DNA from: Trichuris trichiura
Taxonomy: Eukaryota > Nematoda > Enoplea > Trichinellida > Trichuridae
DNA: 64,000 nt
Assembly (NCBI GenBank): GCA_037903355.1
Contig: JBAJFE010000014.1
Location: 310,001 to 374,000, forward strand
Direction: 5' to 3'
A program made the position numbers and the translations under genes. The first letter of the stretch is position 1. Every line of letters starts with the position of its first letter. Positions 1-12,046 of this stretch are shown one piece after another. The notes under the pieces are model-generated. The model was not told the DNA's origin. It saw only the letters and a list, made by a program, of their open reading frames with translations, and did not search any database.

Positions 1-893
1 TAATAATTGTGCAGGTAACAACCTATCGTAGCCACTTCACGCAGTACAGCTTACTGTACATTTTCAATTTCAACTATACTTTTCGACCTACGTATTACAT
101 TTTTAGCTGGGTATAACAACGGAGTAGGACAAGCATAAGAAAGTTTTCCGGAAAGCGACAAACCATTTTAATATTGCTGGCTTCGTATCTTTCTTGTCGA
201 ATGAAGAAAACGGTAAATGCATTCATGAGAACTCACGCAGAAGCTTTGACAAGCTATGCTTTTAGTGTAAACAATCTTAACTTTAGAGACAGCGGAAGTT
301 GAAAGTATGCTATAAATTATTTGAAGCCGAAAAATTGGAATTACACTTCCAAGTTGAAATCTTTTAGATTAGTCTCATTCAGTCTCGGTGGTCATAAGAT
401 CGAAGGACAGCTGACAGGTTCTAAGAGCTGCCAAACATTTAAATTTTTAAAAAGCAAAAAACAGCGTTGGACATTTTCCTAATTCCATATTTTCATGAGT
501 TTTACAAAATTGCAATCATTTTAATAAATGGACGATGCTGTTAGCAAGGTTATCCGTTTCACCGTACAGCTTCTTTCGCTGCGACAAAACTAGCAAGTCC
601 AAAAGCCGCAGAAATGTTTTATTGTTCCGCATATGTCTTTCGCTCAAAAACCATTCAGCTACACGGTTGCCAGAGTTGTTTTTCTCGCGTTTATGAAATT
701 ATTCAAAAATATCGGCAGACCGTCCCTTCGTTTGATCAGGACGTAGAACTTTGCCAACACGATGCCAAAAAATAATTTTCAATATAAATAAGTCTGAAGG
801 TACAATTCATTACGCGTTTTAAACTTGAGGTCATTTATATGCCTACAGTAATTACAATTCTTTGCAGTTTTTGAATTTCTTTCCAGTGCAAGG
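1..893. other. Left flank, no gene seen
   Basis: AT-rich sequence upstream of the first coding exon. I see no ORF with family motifs and no clear repeat. It should contain the promoter and 5' UTR of the NSMCE2-like gene, but I cannot locate a core promoter element. Confidence 0.5.
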
Positions 894-2399
894 ATGAGTC
901 AGTTTTCAACGGTAATTCAAGTTCTTGTTGAACTATTAACAATGCATGTGTGCAATTTATCCATTGTTATAACAGCTGTTTGTTTTATTTTTACTAGCCA
1001 TCTTTTTATGATGCAGTTTGCTTCGAAGTATTGCTTTTATTTTGAACCAGGTTGTAGTATTGGTTTTCCCGCTTTAGGTATACGTCACTAATGCTAGTCG
1101 TAGAATGCGAGCTATTACGTTTTGGTTTGGTGTTGGTAGGTAAACTTCTGCAATCGACTTTGGAGCTCTACTCTCTAATACTCATTAGCGGCCTGCCAGC
1201 ACAGGAGCACATGATTTTCTGTCGGTATTTTTCCTGTGTTTGCTTAAAGGAAATATGTACCTTTCCGTCGAATCAACAGTGTTGCTATTTCAGGGTCGAG
1301 ATTCCTACGGTCCAAATAACAGCACAGAAATTGAGTCATTGATAAACGAGCTTGACGATGCTGCACGCGACTTGTTGACTCAAGTACAGCTGACCTGCGA
1401 ATCCTTTGTCAGAGGAAACTCTTTGCAACCTGAGCATGACTTCAAACAGTTGCGCGAAATCCTCTCTTCTGCCTTAATAACAAAGCAGAAGATTGCAATA
1501 GACAAGTCCATTGTTCAGCAAATGAAGGGAGTGGTAAGTCCGCCGTTCGTCTAACATTTTCTCCAGTATCGGTGTTGACCTTAGAATGGTGATTCGGAAA
1601 GAATGCACAACCTTATGGGAGATTATGCTGATGCTCTGCAACAGCTTACTAAAGCAAAAGATATGCATGAATTCAAAAAATTCAATGCTACTTACCAACA
1701 AATGGCCAAAGCCGACTGTGGTAAGCTGTTACATATGCATCTTCGAATTCTTGCCGTGGACATGTTTAGTTGCTTTGGAAACGTCGTCAAGTGATACTGT
1801 AATTGATCCTATTACAAAGAAACCAATGGTGAATCCTGTTAGGAACATTCACTGTGGGCACACTTATGAAAAAGAGGCGATCGAGTCTTTGCTTTCGATG
1901 ACGAGTAGTTCTCTGACGTAAGTGCTCCCTATCCTTTGGAAATCTTCTTTTTCTGTCAGATCCATTGATGACCTTTTCTTTGTTTTTTTTAAATGAGGAA
2001 CTTCCTTTCTTTTCTTAGGGCATTTCACGCTTGTCTAATTTTTCGGGAAGCAGAAATCTTCGTAATCTCTTTTCATGTGTTTTCTCAAAAAGTATAGATA
2101 CGTTTGGTCTGCAGCTGCAAGCTGTCAGTTTTCCTCAAACGTTTCATTAATGTTATGCGGGATTGAAAATAATATTAATAGTTATTCGAGTCCTACCGCA
2201 TCATATAGAGTAAGGTAAGATCTACACTTAGCCACGCGCGTACTGTAAAGTCTGCGTTAAATTTAAGCCCACAATCATGACAAGAAACCTGCTAATCGTT
2301 AATATTTTTAGGTGCGTTTGGTTTGGATGCAAAAACACGTTGCCACTGAAGTTAGAAGACTTGCGTCCCGTCAGACGTCCAAGAATACTTAACCATTGA
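894..2399 (+). CDS. NSMCE2: NSMCE2/MMS21-like SUMO E3 ligase (SP-RING)
   Basis: Predicted E3 SUMO ligase of the SMC5/6 complex, acting in the nucleus in recombination repair. Model: exons 894-911, 1294-1533, 1585-1720, 1770-1917 and 2312-2399, phases consistent throughout, 209 aa (human 247). The N-terminal half is helical and charged, as expected for the SMC5-binding coiled coil. The SP-RING follows: DPITKKPM, then CGHTYE (Cys160, His162), and after a 394-nt intron CVWFGC (Cys182, Cys187). These four are the expected zinc ligands. The family's usual Cys before Pro-Ile is Asp144 here, but that position is not a zinc ligand in MMS21. The final exon lies outside any long ORF and was found by phase plus the C-x4-C motif. 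The first exon (six codons) is the weakest part: translation could instead start at 1240 without splicing. A direct family match at the SP-RING makes the identity secure. Confidence 0.86.
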
Positions 2400-2964
2400 A
2401 GCATATAATCTGCTAATCTGTCTATCAATACTTATTGTCTGTTTCCGCTAAATATTAAATTTAAATATTCTTATCTGCGTTTCAAAATAACATCTAATAT
2501 GAAATTGTATTTGCATTCTTAAAAGCAGACAAATGTGTATTCGCTTTCTGCGCGAGCAGTAGGTCCGCATTTTCCGTTAAGTCAGAAAATGAACTAACCC
2601 GCGAAAGTATTAAGTTACGCTGGTTTCAAGGTTACCCTAATTGCTCTTCGCGCCTGCTAATAATTTGCATTCTACGAATTTGTTTTTGAAAAGTTGAACG
2701 AAGTAGAATAATAAGCGCTCATTCGAACTTCATGCGGCTTCTGACGCACCAAATAAGGCAGTTTAAAGTTAGACTAATGGGAAGGTTTAAAGTATTATTA
2801 TATAAACAAAACTGCCTGCATTTGTCATTCAAGTAGCTTGAATGCCTTTTCGAAGCTTGCATGCGGAACGGCAAAGTTAGTATGGGAGAATAAGTTCTCC
2901 GCGAAAGTTGCAGCTTTCGCCTATTCGGTGATTGAAGAATAAGGACTGATTTCAAGTTTAATCG
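2400..2964. other. Intergenic, NSMCE2 to membrane protein A
   Basis: 565 bp between the NSMCE2 stop and the start of the next same-strand gene. No AATAAA is evident close after the stop. Nothing else recognised. Confidence 0.5.
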
Positions 2965-4933
2965 ATGGTTTTCTTTTTTCTACGCTGCATTGTTCTCTGT
3001 GCAGTTCTCATAGTGTCAGATGAGGCGGACTACGATGCCAAGCTGTGCCCTCATGACTTGGACAAGAGCTATTTCGGCTTCAAAACAAGCGAAGGAATGT
3101 GCGTGACATTTTCTAAGCAAGAAGGACAGGGAAGTTACGACTTAGCCAATGACCAATGTCACAAGCTATTCCACGGGTCATTGTATAATATTTTCTCTGT
3201 CTCACTTCCAAACCCAATTTATCGAGTTGGCCAACCAGTCAGCGACCAATACGAATTGCTTTTCAATCACAGTCTTCCTCCTGTCGATCGTCTGCCCATT
3301 TACAAGCATGAACTGGTAATTTTAAATGGCTTGAAAATCACTCGTATGCATCCGACCCGCTCGAAAAAAACAATCTCATCTCAACTGATAGTTCAGCTTG
3401 CCGGCAAACTCAAAAAAGACATAATTTATATCAAGAACCACGCATCGTCTTCGTTGAATTTGCTGCAATCCAAGTTGATCATTGATCAAACGGAGCAGCA
3501 ATATTTGATTCAAGGAGACTTTACGGAAGCCATTTGTTTATTTTTGGAAACAGAATGGTTGAACGCCAGACAGCGGTACAAATGGAACGTCCCTGGCAGT
3601 TGCGGCTCCACTCCTTTTCACGGCTTTTTTTGCACTAGCATTCCGTTCCAGTGGTGCAATGTGTTTAACAAAACGGACGGTGAAGCTCACTGCGAATGCT
3701 CCCCCGGCCCTGGTGAGTCACTTGCTGTGACGTAGCTTTTTTTTTAGAAAGGCGCTGTCCTCTTCAGAGAAGGTCAAATGTGCTAACGTGCCTTGCAACG
3801 CCAAAGAAGCTTTCGTTGGGTTTGATGCGTCGACGCAGTGTGTCAGTAAGTACGCTTTCATCTTCACTATCTCTTTACGATATGTCATGCCATGTCCATT
3901 GCGTTGGCATGCAAAGCTATTAATATTTCACTAGGCAGCATTCCAAGACCAGATCATTTTTATAATAAGTACAGCAAAGCCTTGATTAGCGCGGTTTTTC
4001 TTCATGTGCGCTGTAAGCTTCTAGTGCTTTTAAGAAGCTAAGGTTTGCAGGCGCATGAAGTGACCTTGAAATATCGAAACAATTAAGGTCAGGCTTCTCA
4101 TTAAATGCGTATTACAAATCCAAAATGCTAACTGGTCCGTAACGTCTTACCATTTCTTACGATAAGACTAGCTTGAAGTTTATGCACTCACGCTCGAGAA
4201 AAACATAGTGTGAACATAGCTGGGCAGTGCTGCTTCATATGATCTTTTCAACTTACAGTTTAACAGAAGAAAAATCAGAGAAAGAATGAAGGCAGTTTAG
4301 CAACAAATACAGATTATGAAGCTCACTGCGTATCACAGCTTCGGTTAAGCCAGGAAACGAAGTTCACGTTGTCGAAGGTTTTGTTGCATTCTGTATTTCT
4401 TGCTAAACTTGATTATTTCCAAAGAAGTTCTTATTAACAGTCAAACTATAGTATTCTACACTATTAAAACAATATTTTTTCGACAAAAGGCCTTTTGTCT
4501 TACCCAATGGATATTCGTATAATCCTACTAAGGTGCTTCAAATAAAGCTACATATTTTTCGCTTTTGCAGGCTCCCTAATTCCGAAACCAAGACCACCAC
4601 CAGAGCGACCAGAGAGGCAGGTTAAGAAAGAGAAAGGCTGGTCAAAAGCTGCCCGATCTGTATTTGCAACTGCTGCTGGTTGTTTGGGCGCAGTTGCGCT
4701 CATAATATTGATTATAATAGTGTCAGGTTGCAAGGGAAAAGTGAGTCTCGTAACTACGATTTTTAAAAAGGTTTAACATTCCCCATTTCACGCGGACAGA
4801 ACAAAAGGAGGAGTGAATCACCAAAGAAGGATCGTCACGGTGTCACTGACGTATGTCAGGAATTTCGCGTCTGTGTTGTTTTTAAACTTGCCCATTTTAT
4901 TTTCAGTCTCGTAGTGGGAAACGAACTCCATAA
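2965..4933 (+). CDS. Single-pass membrane protein A, novel family
   Basis: Not recognised. Model: exons 2965-3712, 3768-3845, 4571-4740, 4800-4850, 4907-4933, giving 357 aa. A signal peptide (about residues 1-20) precedes a roughly 280-residue cysteine-containing ectodomain with N-glycosylation sequons (NHS, NKT). A proline-rich juxtamembrane stretch (residues 280-290) and one membrane segment (about 306-328) follow, then a short basic Ser/Lys/Arg tail. A small motif, Gly-Phe followed 6-7 residues later by Cys-Val, occurs near the N-terminus and again in exon 2, hinting at an internal repeat. It is a paralogue of the minus-strand gene at 7.6-9.8 kb: shared CPxDLD start of the mature chain, the LPP block, GxKxxxxH-type positions, Cys spacing, and introns at the same places in the same phases (1, 1, 0). 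Likely a cell-surface or endomembrane protein; function unknown. Confidence 0.85.
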
Positions 4934-7642
4934 CAAGACAAGTTCTCTTTGGCTCGGGTAACTGTTTTCACGCGTAAATAGGCTAAGTAAAGCATCCAAT
5001 CAAATTTGCGTTTCTACTTCAATGAAGAAAATGTATTAAAGCATTTTATATCGAATATTCGTTCGACTCCACGGCCTACCCGCCGCGTAATAAAAAATGT
5101 CAGATATGTAGTACTTTGTACACTCAACAAAACTTTCCTTGTCCGTCAATGGTGACTCATTGGTACAGCTACTCTATTTGGTTTCAAGTCGTGTCAAGAG
5201 CTGACATTTACCGATAGCTGGCATATCTGATTTTGTTTTCAGTACTTAACCAACATGCCAAAGGGAAATTAAGACGACATAGAGATTTTCATATGTGCAT
5301 CAACTTTCTTTCCCTCAGCATACTCTTCCCCTATCAGCTCAAAGAACAAAGTAATAGGCAAATCCAGCACTTAGAGCGCAGTACTGTACTTTATGTCAAT
5401 TGGACATTTTGCGCAACATTATTTCTGCTTAACAACTTGGTGCTGTAGGGCATGAAGTTTTTATTTCACGAAATTGGTAAATTTAGCGTTTGATACTGAA
5501 TTTGTCCGATAGGGTCAATCCTGAAAGCGATGATTGCCCATTACATGTATGATAGAAAATTTTTTCTTTCACTTCGTTCCATCTACTCAACAGGACAAAG
5601 CCTAAGTCATCTGTCATTGTTACCGAAAAGCTAAGAATTTTATACGGCCGTTAAAAAAATCACATTTTTCATGTTATTCATAATCGTATGTATACATCAT
5701 CTCTTGTTTACGATGAACGCTTAATTATCATGTTTAGTTTTTCAAACCTAACAGTGTACTATTGACCTTTCGTGTTGCGCATGTTCGGTGACTTCCCGGC
5801 GCGACTCGATAAGACGCAGCCCAACCGTAAGCCTTATGTTCAGGTCTACATTAAACTGAAGAGAAAAAATGAACTCCGGCATGCATTTTCCTCAGCCATC
5901 TTGTTCTGTCCTTAAGTAAGTTTTACCCAAACATAAGTGCTATGTTTAGGCTTAAGGTTAAGTTAAGATAGAACATTTCATTTATGCATCATTTGGCATT
6001 GTTGCATCGCCACAAACTTCTCAAGCCGTTGTAAGTTAAAAACAGGATGTCCGGCAAAAAACTTTTACCGTAGCCTACTACTATCTTATCTTAAGATTCC
6101 CGCTCGACATGTTGTGCCCTTAATTAAGGCTAAGCTTGAACAAACAGATCATATTTCGGCTTACACTCAGGCTTGCGTGAATTAAGATGTCCGTCGCTTT
6201 TTCGGAAAAGAACCTGCATTTTTTTAGCTACGGTAGAGTGCTTGCAGGGCCGCAGGAAACAATATCAGTATTAACGAGAAACTCACATGCAAATTTTGGT
6301 TGATTTACGTCATTTAACGCTTTGTTAATTAGAGCGTTAATATTAGCCGACCATTGCCTTTTTCAAGTGTTATATTAAGAAAACTTCTTAGCGAAAATAT
6401 TCGAAGGTGCCATTGCTCGCAGTCGAACAAGCTCAGCCGTTTCTATGCTGTAACATTTACTTAAAAAACGTGCGCGTTACAATCGCTGCGAGTAGAAATT
6501 TTTGAAGGATGCATTAATCCTATTAGGTTGTGCGATCTGCCTCAGCAACGCCATATGGATTGGCGGTAAGTTAGGTTGGGGTTTTCTAGTTTCCAAAGCT
6601 TAACAAAGAAAGTAACTGATTAAAAGGTACAAGTGTAACTTGATAGTTGATGAAAGCAGAAGAGGAGTCAAAGTACAGATTAACAGAATAGGAAAAATAG
6701 ATGAACACATTACTCGGTAACAAAGAACAAGTCGCAAAGCTTTCGAAAAGCTACTGTGGTTGCTACACAGCCTTCTGAAAAGGTATATGCACGTGCCTAA
6801 ACCTCCAACCGGCTATCGTTAGGATAGTGTTTATCCTGTGAACTCTTTTTGGCTTTATGCTATTCTGTAACCCCTGCTACCCGCGTTTATTAAAGCTCCA
6901 ATTTATGCTGCTCATAGTTAAGTTAGTCTGGCTTTCCACTTTCTCTAGCAGCGACAGCGTTTGACAAAGCCGTCTTATCATCCTGACCCGTTAAGAGACA
7001 TTCGAACTTCAATCCTTTTCATTATTAATAATTGCATTTGAACTAGAAGACGCAGTGTTCAATCGAAATCTTGAATCGCCTTTCGCTTGTACGAATGCAG
7101 AAATGTTGATGCCCAGTGATACTTGTTGCAGAAAATTCGTTGTCCCTTCAATGTGCGTTTTCTACATGAATTCGTCCTGCTTCTGTCGCCCTGCTGGGAA
7201 AACTAGTTCATCCTCATTTACATAAAGAGCATTGCTGTTAACACTAGCAATGATAACCAATGGATATAGCAGACGTCAGTCGATTTGCAGATGCTTTTTA
7301 TTTGCATAAAGATCAGAGCCCGTTGACAAGATTGCTTTACTTTACTCCAGCTAAAGGAGTCATTTTTCCTGGTCGTTTCTAGTGTTTTGTTGGCGAAGGG
7401 CTTGGGCTTGACTTCTGCGATCCAGGCGGTTCTATTATTGAAACGTACTGGCTTTTATGAAAACTATTAAACTCTGAAACTTACTTTCTATTGGACTTGG
7501 AGAACTGGGAGTGCGAGATTTCTAAAAGTGCATAACATTAGGCATGCTCGCTTTTCAGAAGATGCGAATAAGAGCAAAATAGGACAGGCAAAAATGGGAG
7601 TGACATTTGCTTGAACCAGATGTTCCGGGTGGGAAGATGTTC
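4934..7642. other. Intergenic between tail-to-tail paralogues A and B
   Basis: 2.7 kb between the stops of the two convergent paralogues. A candidate poly(A) signal for A is annotated separately. Short ORFs here lack splice or family support, and no transposon signature was seen. Confidence 0.5.
5089..5094 (+). terminator. AATAAA, candidate poly(A) signal of gene A
   Basis: Exact AATAAA hexamer about 155 nt after the stop codon of membrane protein A, on the same strand. A suitable cleavage signal by position only. Confidence 0.45.
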
Positions 7643-9775
7643 TTAGAGAGAAACAGAATTCAATTGTTCACCCACCTGTGAAGCCATATTGCTATCAAGT
7701 GCGACTTGAAGGTTAGCACCCACTGCGCGCGCCTTATCCCCTTCAGCCTCCTGCAAAGTAGTGATGGAGGTCGGTTTTTAAAGGGAATGAATGCATAGCT
7801 TACTTGAGCTTTCGCTGCCTTGGCCAACCTCTTCTTCTTTTTCTAAAAAAACAAGGCAAGTTCAGTAATTCTGTTGGGACGTACCAATGCGTAACATTAA
7901 ACCGTTTCGTTGTTTACTTCCCCGCGCTCTCCCTTACCGTTAAACGTTTAATGGAATAAGAATAAAAAAGTTATGTTAACGTGGAACGGTGCCTGGCATT
8001 TTTGGTAGGCAGCAGTTCACTTCCTTTTTTCCAATGTAGGTTACGCAGATTTTTGGTTGAACCGTGAGCATGAAGAAAAACAACAATGCCACATTAAAGT
8101 AGGTTCAATTACGCAATAGTATGTTACACTGCTTACGTGATGGAGAAGAGCCACAATCCCGAATAAGACTAGAATTATAAGAAAGCCGAGTGACCCATAG
8201 ATTATGTACCACCTGGTCATGTCAACTGGACCAACTTTTTCGATTTCAATCAATTCCGGTTCTTCAAGAAGAAGCGGTAAACGCGGAGAAACGATTGCTC
8301 AACATTACACTTACTTATACACTTTGTTCCACCTTTCCATGATTCTGACTTTGTGCATGGTACCGAAGAGCAGTGCGTTCTTTCTATAAGTTTCAATTAT
8401 ATTGTTAACAGCGCCTGCATCTAGCGACTTAGGTGTTTCCGTTAGGTACTTAATTGATTTAAATTTTAAAAGATCACTGGTAGCCATCCTTGTGTACGTA
8501 ATCGGTATGAAACTAATTAATAGTTACTGACGCTCTTGCATAGTGCATTGGTACAGAGAACACAGATAACCCGTAAATAGATTGTCTGGAAATTATTCTT
8601 ATTCACATTCCAAAATGCGAGAAACTAAAACGTTGAAGTATCCCCTGAACAATAGCATAGGATAGATTAACGTAATAATTCAATGATTCGGCAACATGCA
8701 ATACACACTTAATCGTGCAGGTTAGCACGCTGGGTGACTGTAGCGAATGCAATTCCTTGACGTCATTGAAGCATTAGGAATAGCTAGAACAATCTGGTAT
8801 CAAAGTGACGGACAGGAACGAAAGAGAATCTGAAGCTTGAAATGGATCAATTATTTTCAATGCAAAATTTCAAGTGGATTAAAATCTTACTTTTTCCTTT
8901 GGCGCAATCGCATATTTTGTCTAACCCGTTAGGACTTATTTCCCTGACGGTGCACCAATCAATTGGATCACTTTCGCATAGATAGGCATTAAAAGTGTTC
9001 AGAGAGAAGCAATTGCGAGGTATATTCAGGCTGTATTGCCTGCTGCCGGTCTTTTTTGATAACGGAAAACTGATCGTGAAGCATTTTTCCATATGAATTT
9101 CATTGGTTGCCATGAATGGTTGTTCCGATAAATCTATGCCTAAATTATATCCAGGCGGTATAATGTTGTAACCGTGACTTAATTTAATATCCTGTATCTC
9201 TTTCGTATGATTGCTGTATTCGAGATACAAGCTGGCGTGAACCGACTGCCCCTGCGTAGACGAGTACAATTTCACCAACTTCACGCCGTTTATGAAACGT
9301 GTGTTCCTGCGCACATTCCAAAACTTTGCCGGTGGAAGGGCGTGTTTGAACGTGTACGTGAAATTAGACGCGTTTACAACATACTGGGGTGTAAAGCTGG
9401 TTTTGAACGCAAACAAATTCCCATTCGTAAAGAAATCAGAGCAGTTCTTCTCTGCGCTGTTGTAAGTCAGCGATTGCAAATCTTTATCAGCCATCATGTC
9501 TTGGTCGATCAAGGTTACGCATCTGCCATTTGAACGAAAGCCTTGATAGGCGTTGTCCAAGTCAATGGGGCAAAATCCCGCATATACGCCCGCAAATATG
9601 AAGAAGTAAAATGCAAACGCGAGCAGTTTTCTCTGAAAATATATTCTCGCTTTAATTTTTGCTGACTATTCGCTGTAACGATTATCAATATATGGTGGTT
9701 CAAAAATATAAGTAGTAACAAAAATTGTCCAGTGACAGTGGTTTGAAGAAAACTTCCTACGAAAGGACATACCAT
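7643..9775 (-). CDS. Single-pass membrane protein B, paralogue of A
   Basis: Not recognised; same family as gene A. Model (high to low coordinates): 9775-9773, 9632-8891, 8383-8315, 8261-8137, 7842-7804, 7750-7643, giving 361 aa. The first coding exon is the ATG alone; a GTATGT donor follows directly, and exon 2 opens with a hydrophobic signal peptide (RKLLAFAFYFF...) ending just before CPIDLD. The ectodomain carries Cys and glycosylation sequons (NFT, NHT). The third exon supplies a Cys-x5-Pro-Cys segment matching exon 2 of gene A. One membrane segment lies at about 289-311. A lysine-rich tail (KKKKRLAKAAKAQ) follows, longer than in A. Intron positions and phases match A at the ectodomain and membrane exons. 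An alternative 34-nt intron near 7646-7680 is possible but unnecessary, because the reading frame simply ends at 7643. Confidence 0.85.
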
Positions 9776-12046
9776 TTTCGGTCAAATCTGCCTACATTTC
9801 CCAGCGGTGTTTAGCTCATTCATATCACTAAAGTAAAATTGGATATATTGTTTAGCAAGAACGATCGTTGTACCTGAATATAAGTTCAGCAAATAATCAA
9901 TTTTAACCTAAATTGTCTTCAGTTTAAAATGCAGCTTTAAAACAATTTCCTTAGATGTTTTTGGTTGAGCAGTTTTTTATTCTTTCAGCTCAGTTCTGTG
10001 GTGAGAAGGAAATTCAAAATATCGCTAATGAACACACCTATGAGAAGATATATACACGTAAAACGTACCGCCTTTTACTGTTTACGTAATGAAATAACAC
10101 ACGGTTTCGAAATGTGAATGCTGCACTATTAAACATAAGTTAGGCCACATCGGAAGTACCCTTAGTAAGCAGTAGAAAAGTAGAAAAGCAAAAGCCACGT
10201 GGACTGCTACAGAACACGAGTTCTAACTCTAACGTTTAAGCTTCAATTTTAAATAAGTTCAGTGAAACTGGTTTACGTCAAGTTTGGACACTGTGACACG
10301 ACCGCGCATTGCAATTGAAAATGCTAGGAACTATAATTAGCATAGCGTTACTTTTGCTGAATCGATTGCAAGAAATAAGGAGCCTCCTACTGCATTTTGA
10401 ATACTTCTCAACGTGAAACATTTATTCGATAAATGTAAAATTGAACATCTTAGCACAACGTAGCCTAAGTTAAACGTGCTCGGAACAGATGCATCAAACT
10501 GGCCAAAACCAACTAACTCAAAACCCGCGCTTAGAATCAATTAACAATACCTCATGCTTTAGTATTTTACGGTAAACTATGCTGAAAGATAAAAAGATTG
10601 GAAGTGGTAGTGCGCATCTCAATACGCGCTGACTCGTGAGTGTACATGGAGCATTGAAGCTGCGATGTTACAATAGCTTCAATTTCCCGCTGTTCTGATG
10701 AAACTTAAAAATAGCCAGCTGATGGTGCATCCATCATTCGAAATTATTGACTGTTTTTCACGACGGCCGCCCACGTTTCCTGTTTATCATATCAGACGTG
10801 TACTTCGCTCCTATAGGCTCCTTCCCTTCAGACATATTAAGGTAGTCGGAGAAGCATTAGTTTTGCGCGGTCAGTATTACTACATGCTAGTTTTGCTGTC
10901 CATTTTTTCTGATGATTGTCCTCCAGGAGTTCGTTGCAAAGTGCTGCCCTTACGAAACGTCTAAGAATGTCACACTGGACCCTTAGGAGCACCTGATTTG
11001 GCAGATGTTCGCTTCTTTACGATGGTAGCAAGTTTTAACTGTTCCTTGGGTGATGGATGACCTTCCAGCTCTTGTGTATTTTATTAGTCTACATGCATAT
11101 GTTCTAATATCTAAATAGCGTGCCTGAACATAGTTCCTACTCGCCACAACAGTTCAGTGGCGCGAGAAACTAACAAACCACAGGTTTGAAAAACAAAACA
11201 TGTCGCGATTTCTCAACTTTAGCAGGTGCGAGTAATAACGCAGAAATGGAAAAGGGAACGGAGATACAAAAATCTAATTTGCTTGGAATGACGGTTTGTT
11301 GCCTAAAAAACGTCCGCTAAGACTAATGACATTGATATTAGCAATAGGTACCACATATGTTGCGGTAACACACTAATATATAAGCGCTAAAAAGTTGGCT
11401 GTATGGACACGTTGAGGCGCGCGAGTGATACGACTTTACCATAATGAACTTACAACAAAGGTGCGCAAGATACACAGACGCCACTACAGATATTTAAAAG
11501 AACGTTATTATTTTTCAAGTACCTCGGTTGCCTTAGTCCTCTTCGTCACCAACTGCTTCTTCCAACATTTTTTGAAGCAGAGCCATATCCTGGATTATAA
11601 ACTACGTTAACAACCAACGCTTAATCTTGTTAGTTATACTAATAAAAATGTTACTTTATTAAATTCAATAACCACGGCGTACGCTGCTTCGCCTCTTTGT
11701 AAAGCGGGTGGATCAGAATTTTTGTAGACCACCTTTGCCAGAAGCCACAAACTATACTTGGGTGTTTTGCAAGATCGACAGAAGCTCACATTAAATTAAG
11801 GAAAGCTAAAGCAAAAAATTTTGTTTTACAAGTCCGATTAATTCACAGGATCAACAAGGTATCTAGTTTAGCGTAATCAAATTAGGCGACACGTTTGCAA
11901 TCGTTAAACTTGCAAATCATTAACACATGCAACGATGCGTGCAGTGTTTAAGATTTTGGAAAGATCGTACGTCCGCAATGATCAGCGCAAATCTTGCTGG
12001 TGGTAAACTTTGTGGTCATTGAGTTTCTGAAAGCGTTAATTTAGAT
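9776..12046. other. Divergent intergenic region, gene B to PNPO
   Basis: 2.3 kb between two gene starts that point away from each other, so it should hold both promoters. I find no motif I can name. The 88-codon plus-strand ORF at 10698-10964 has no splice or family support. Confidence 0.5.

Noticed and set aside
8298..8314. 17-nt intron in gene B between exons 3 and 4
   Set aside because: Too short to splice; a 53-nt intron with acceptor at 8262 keeps frame and phase.
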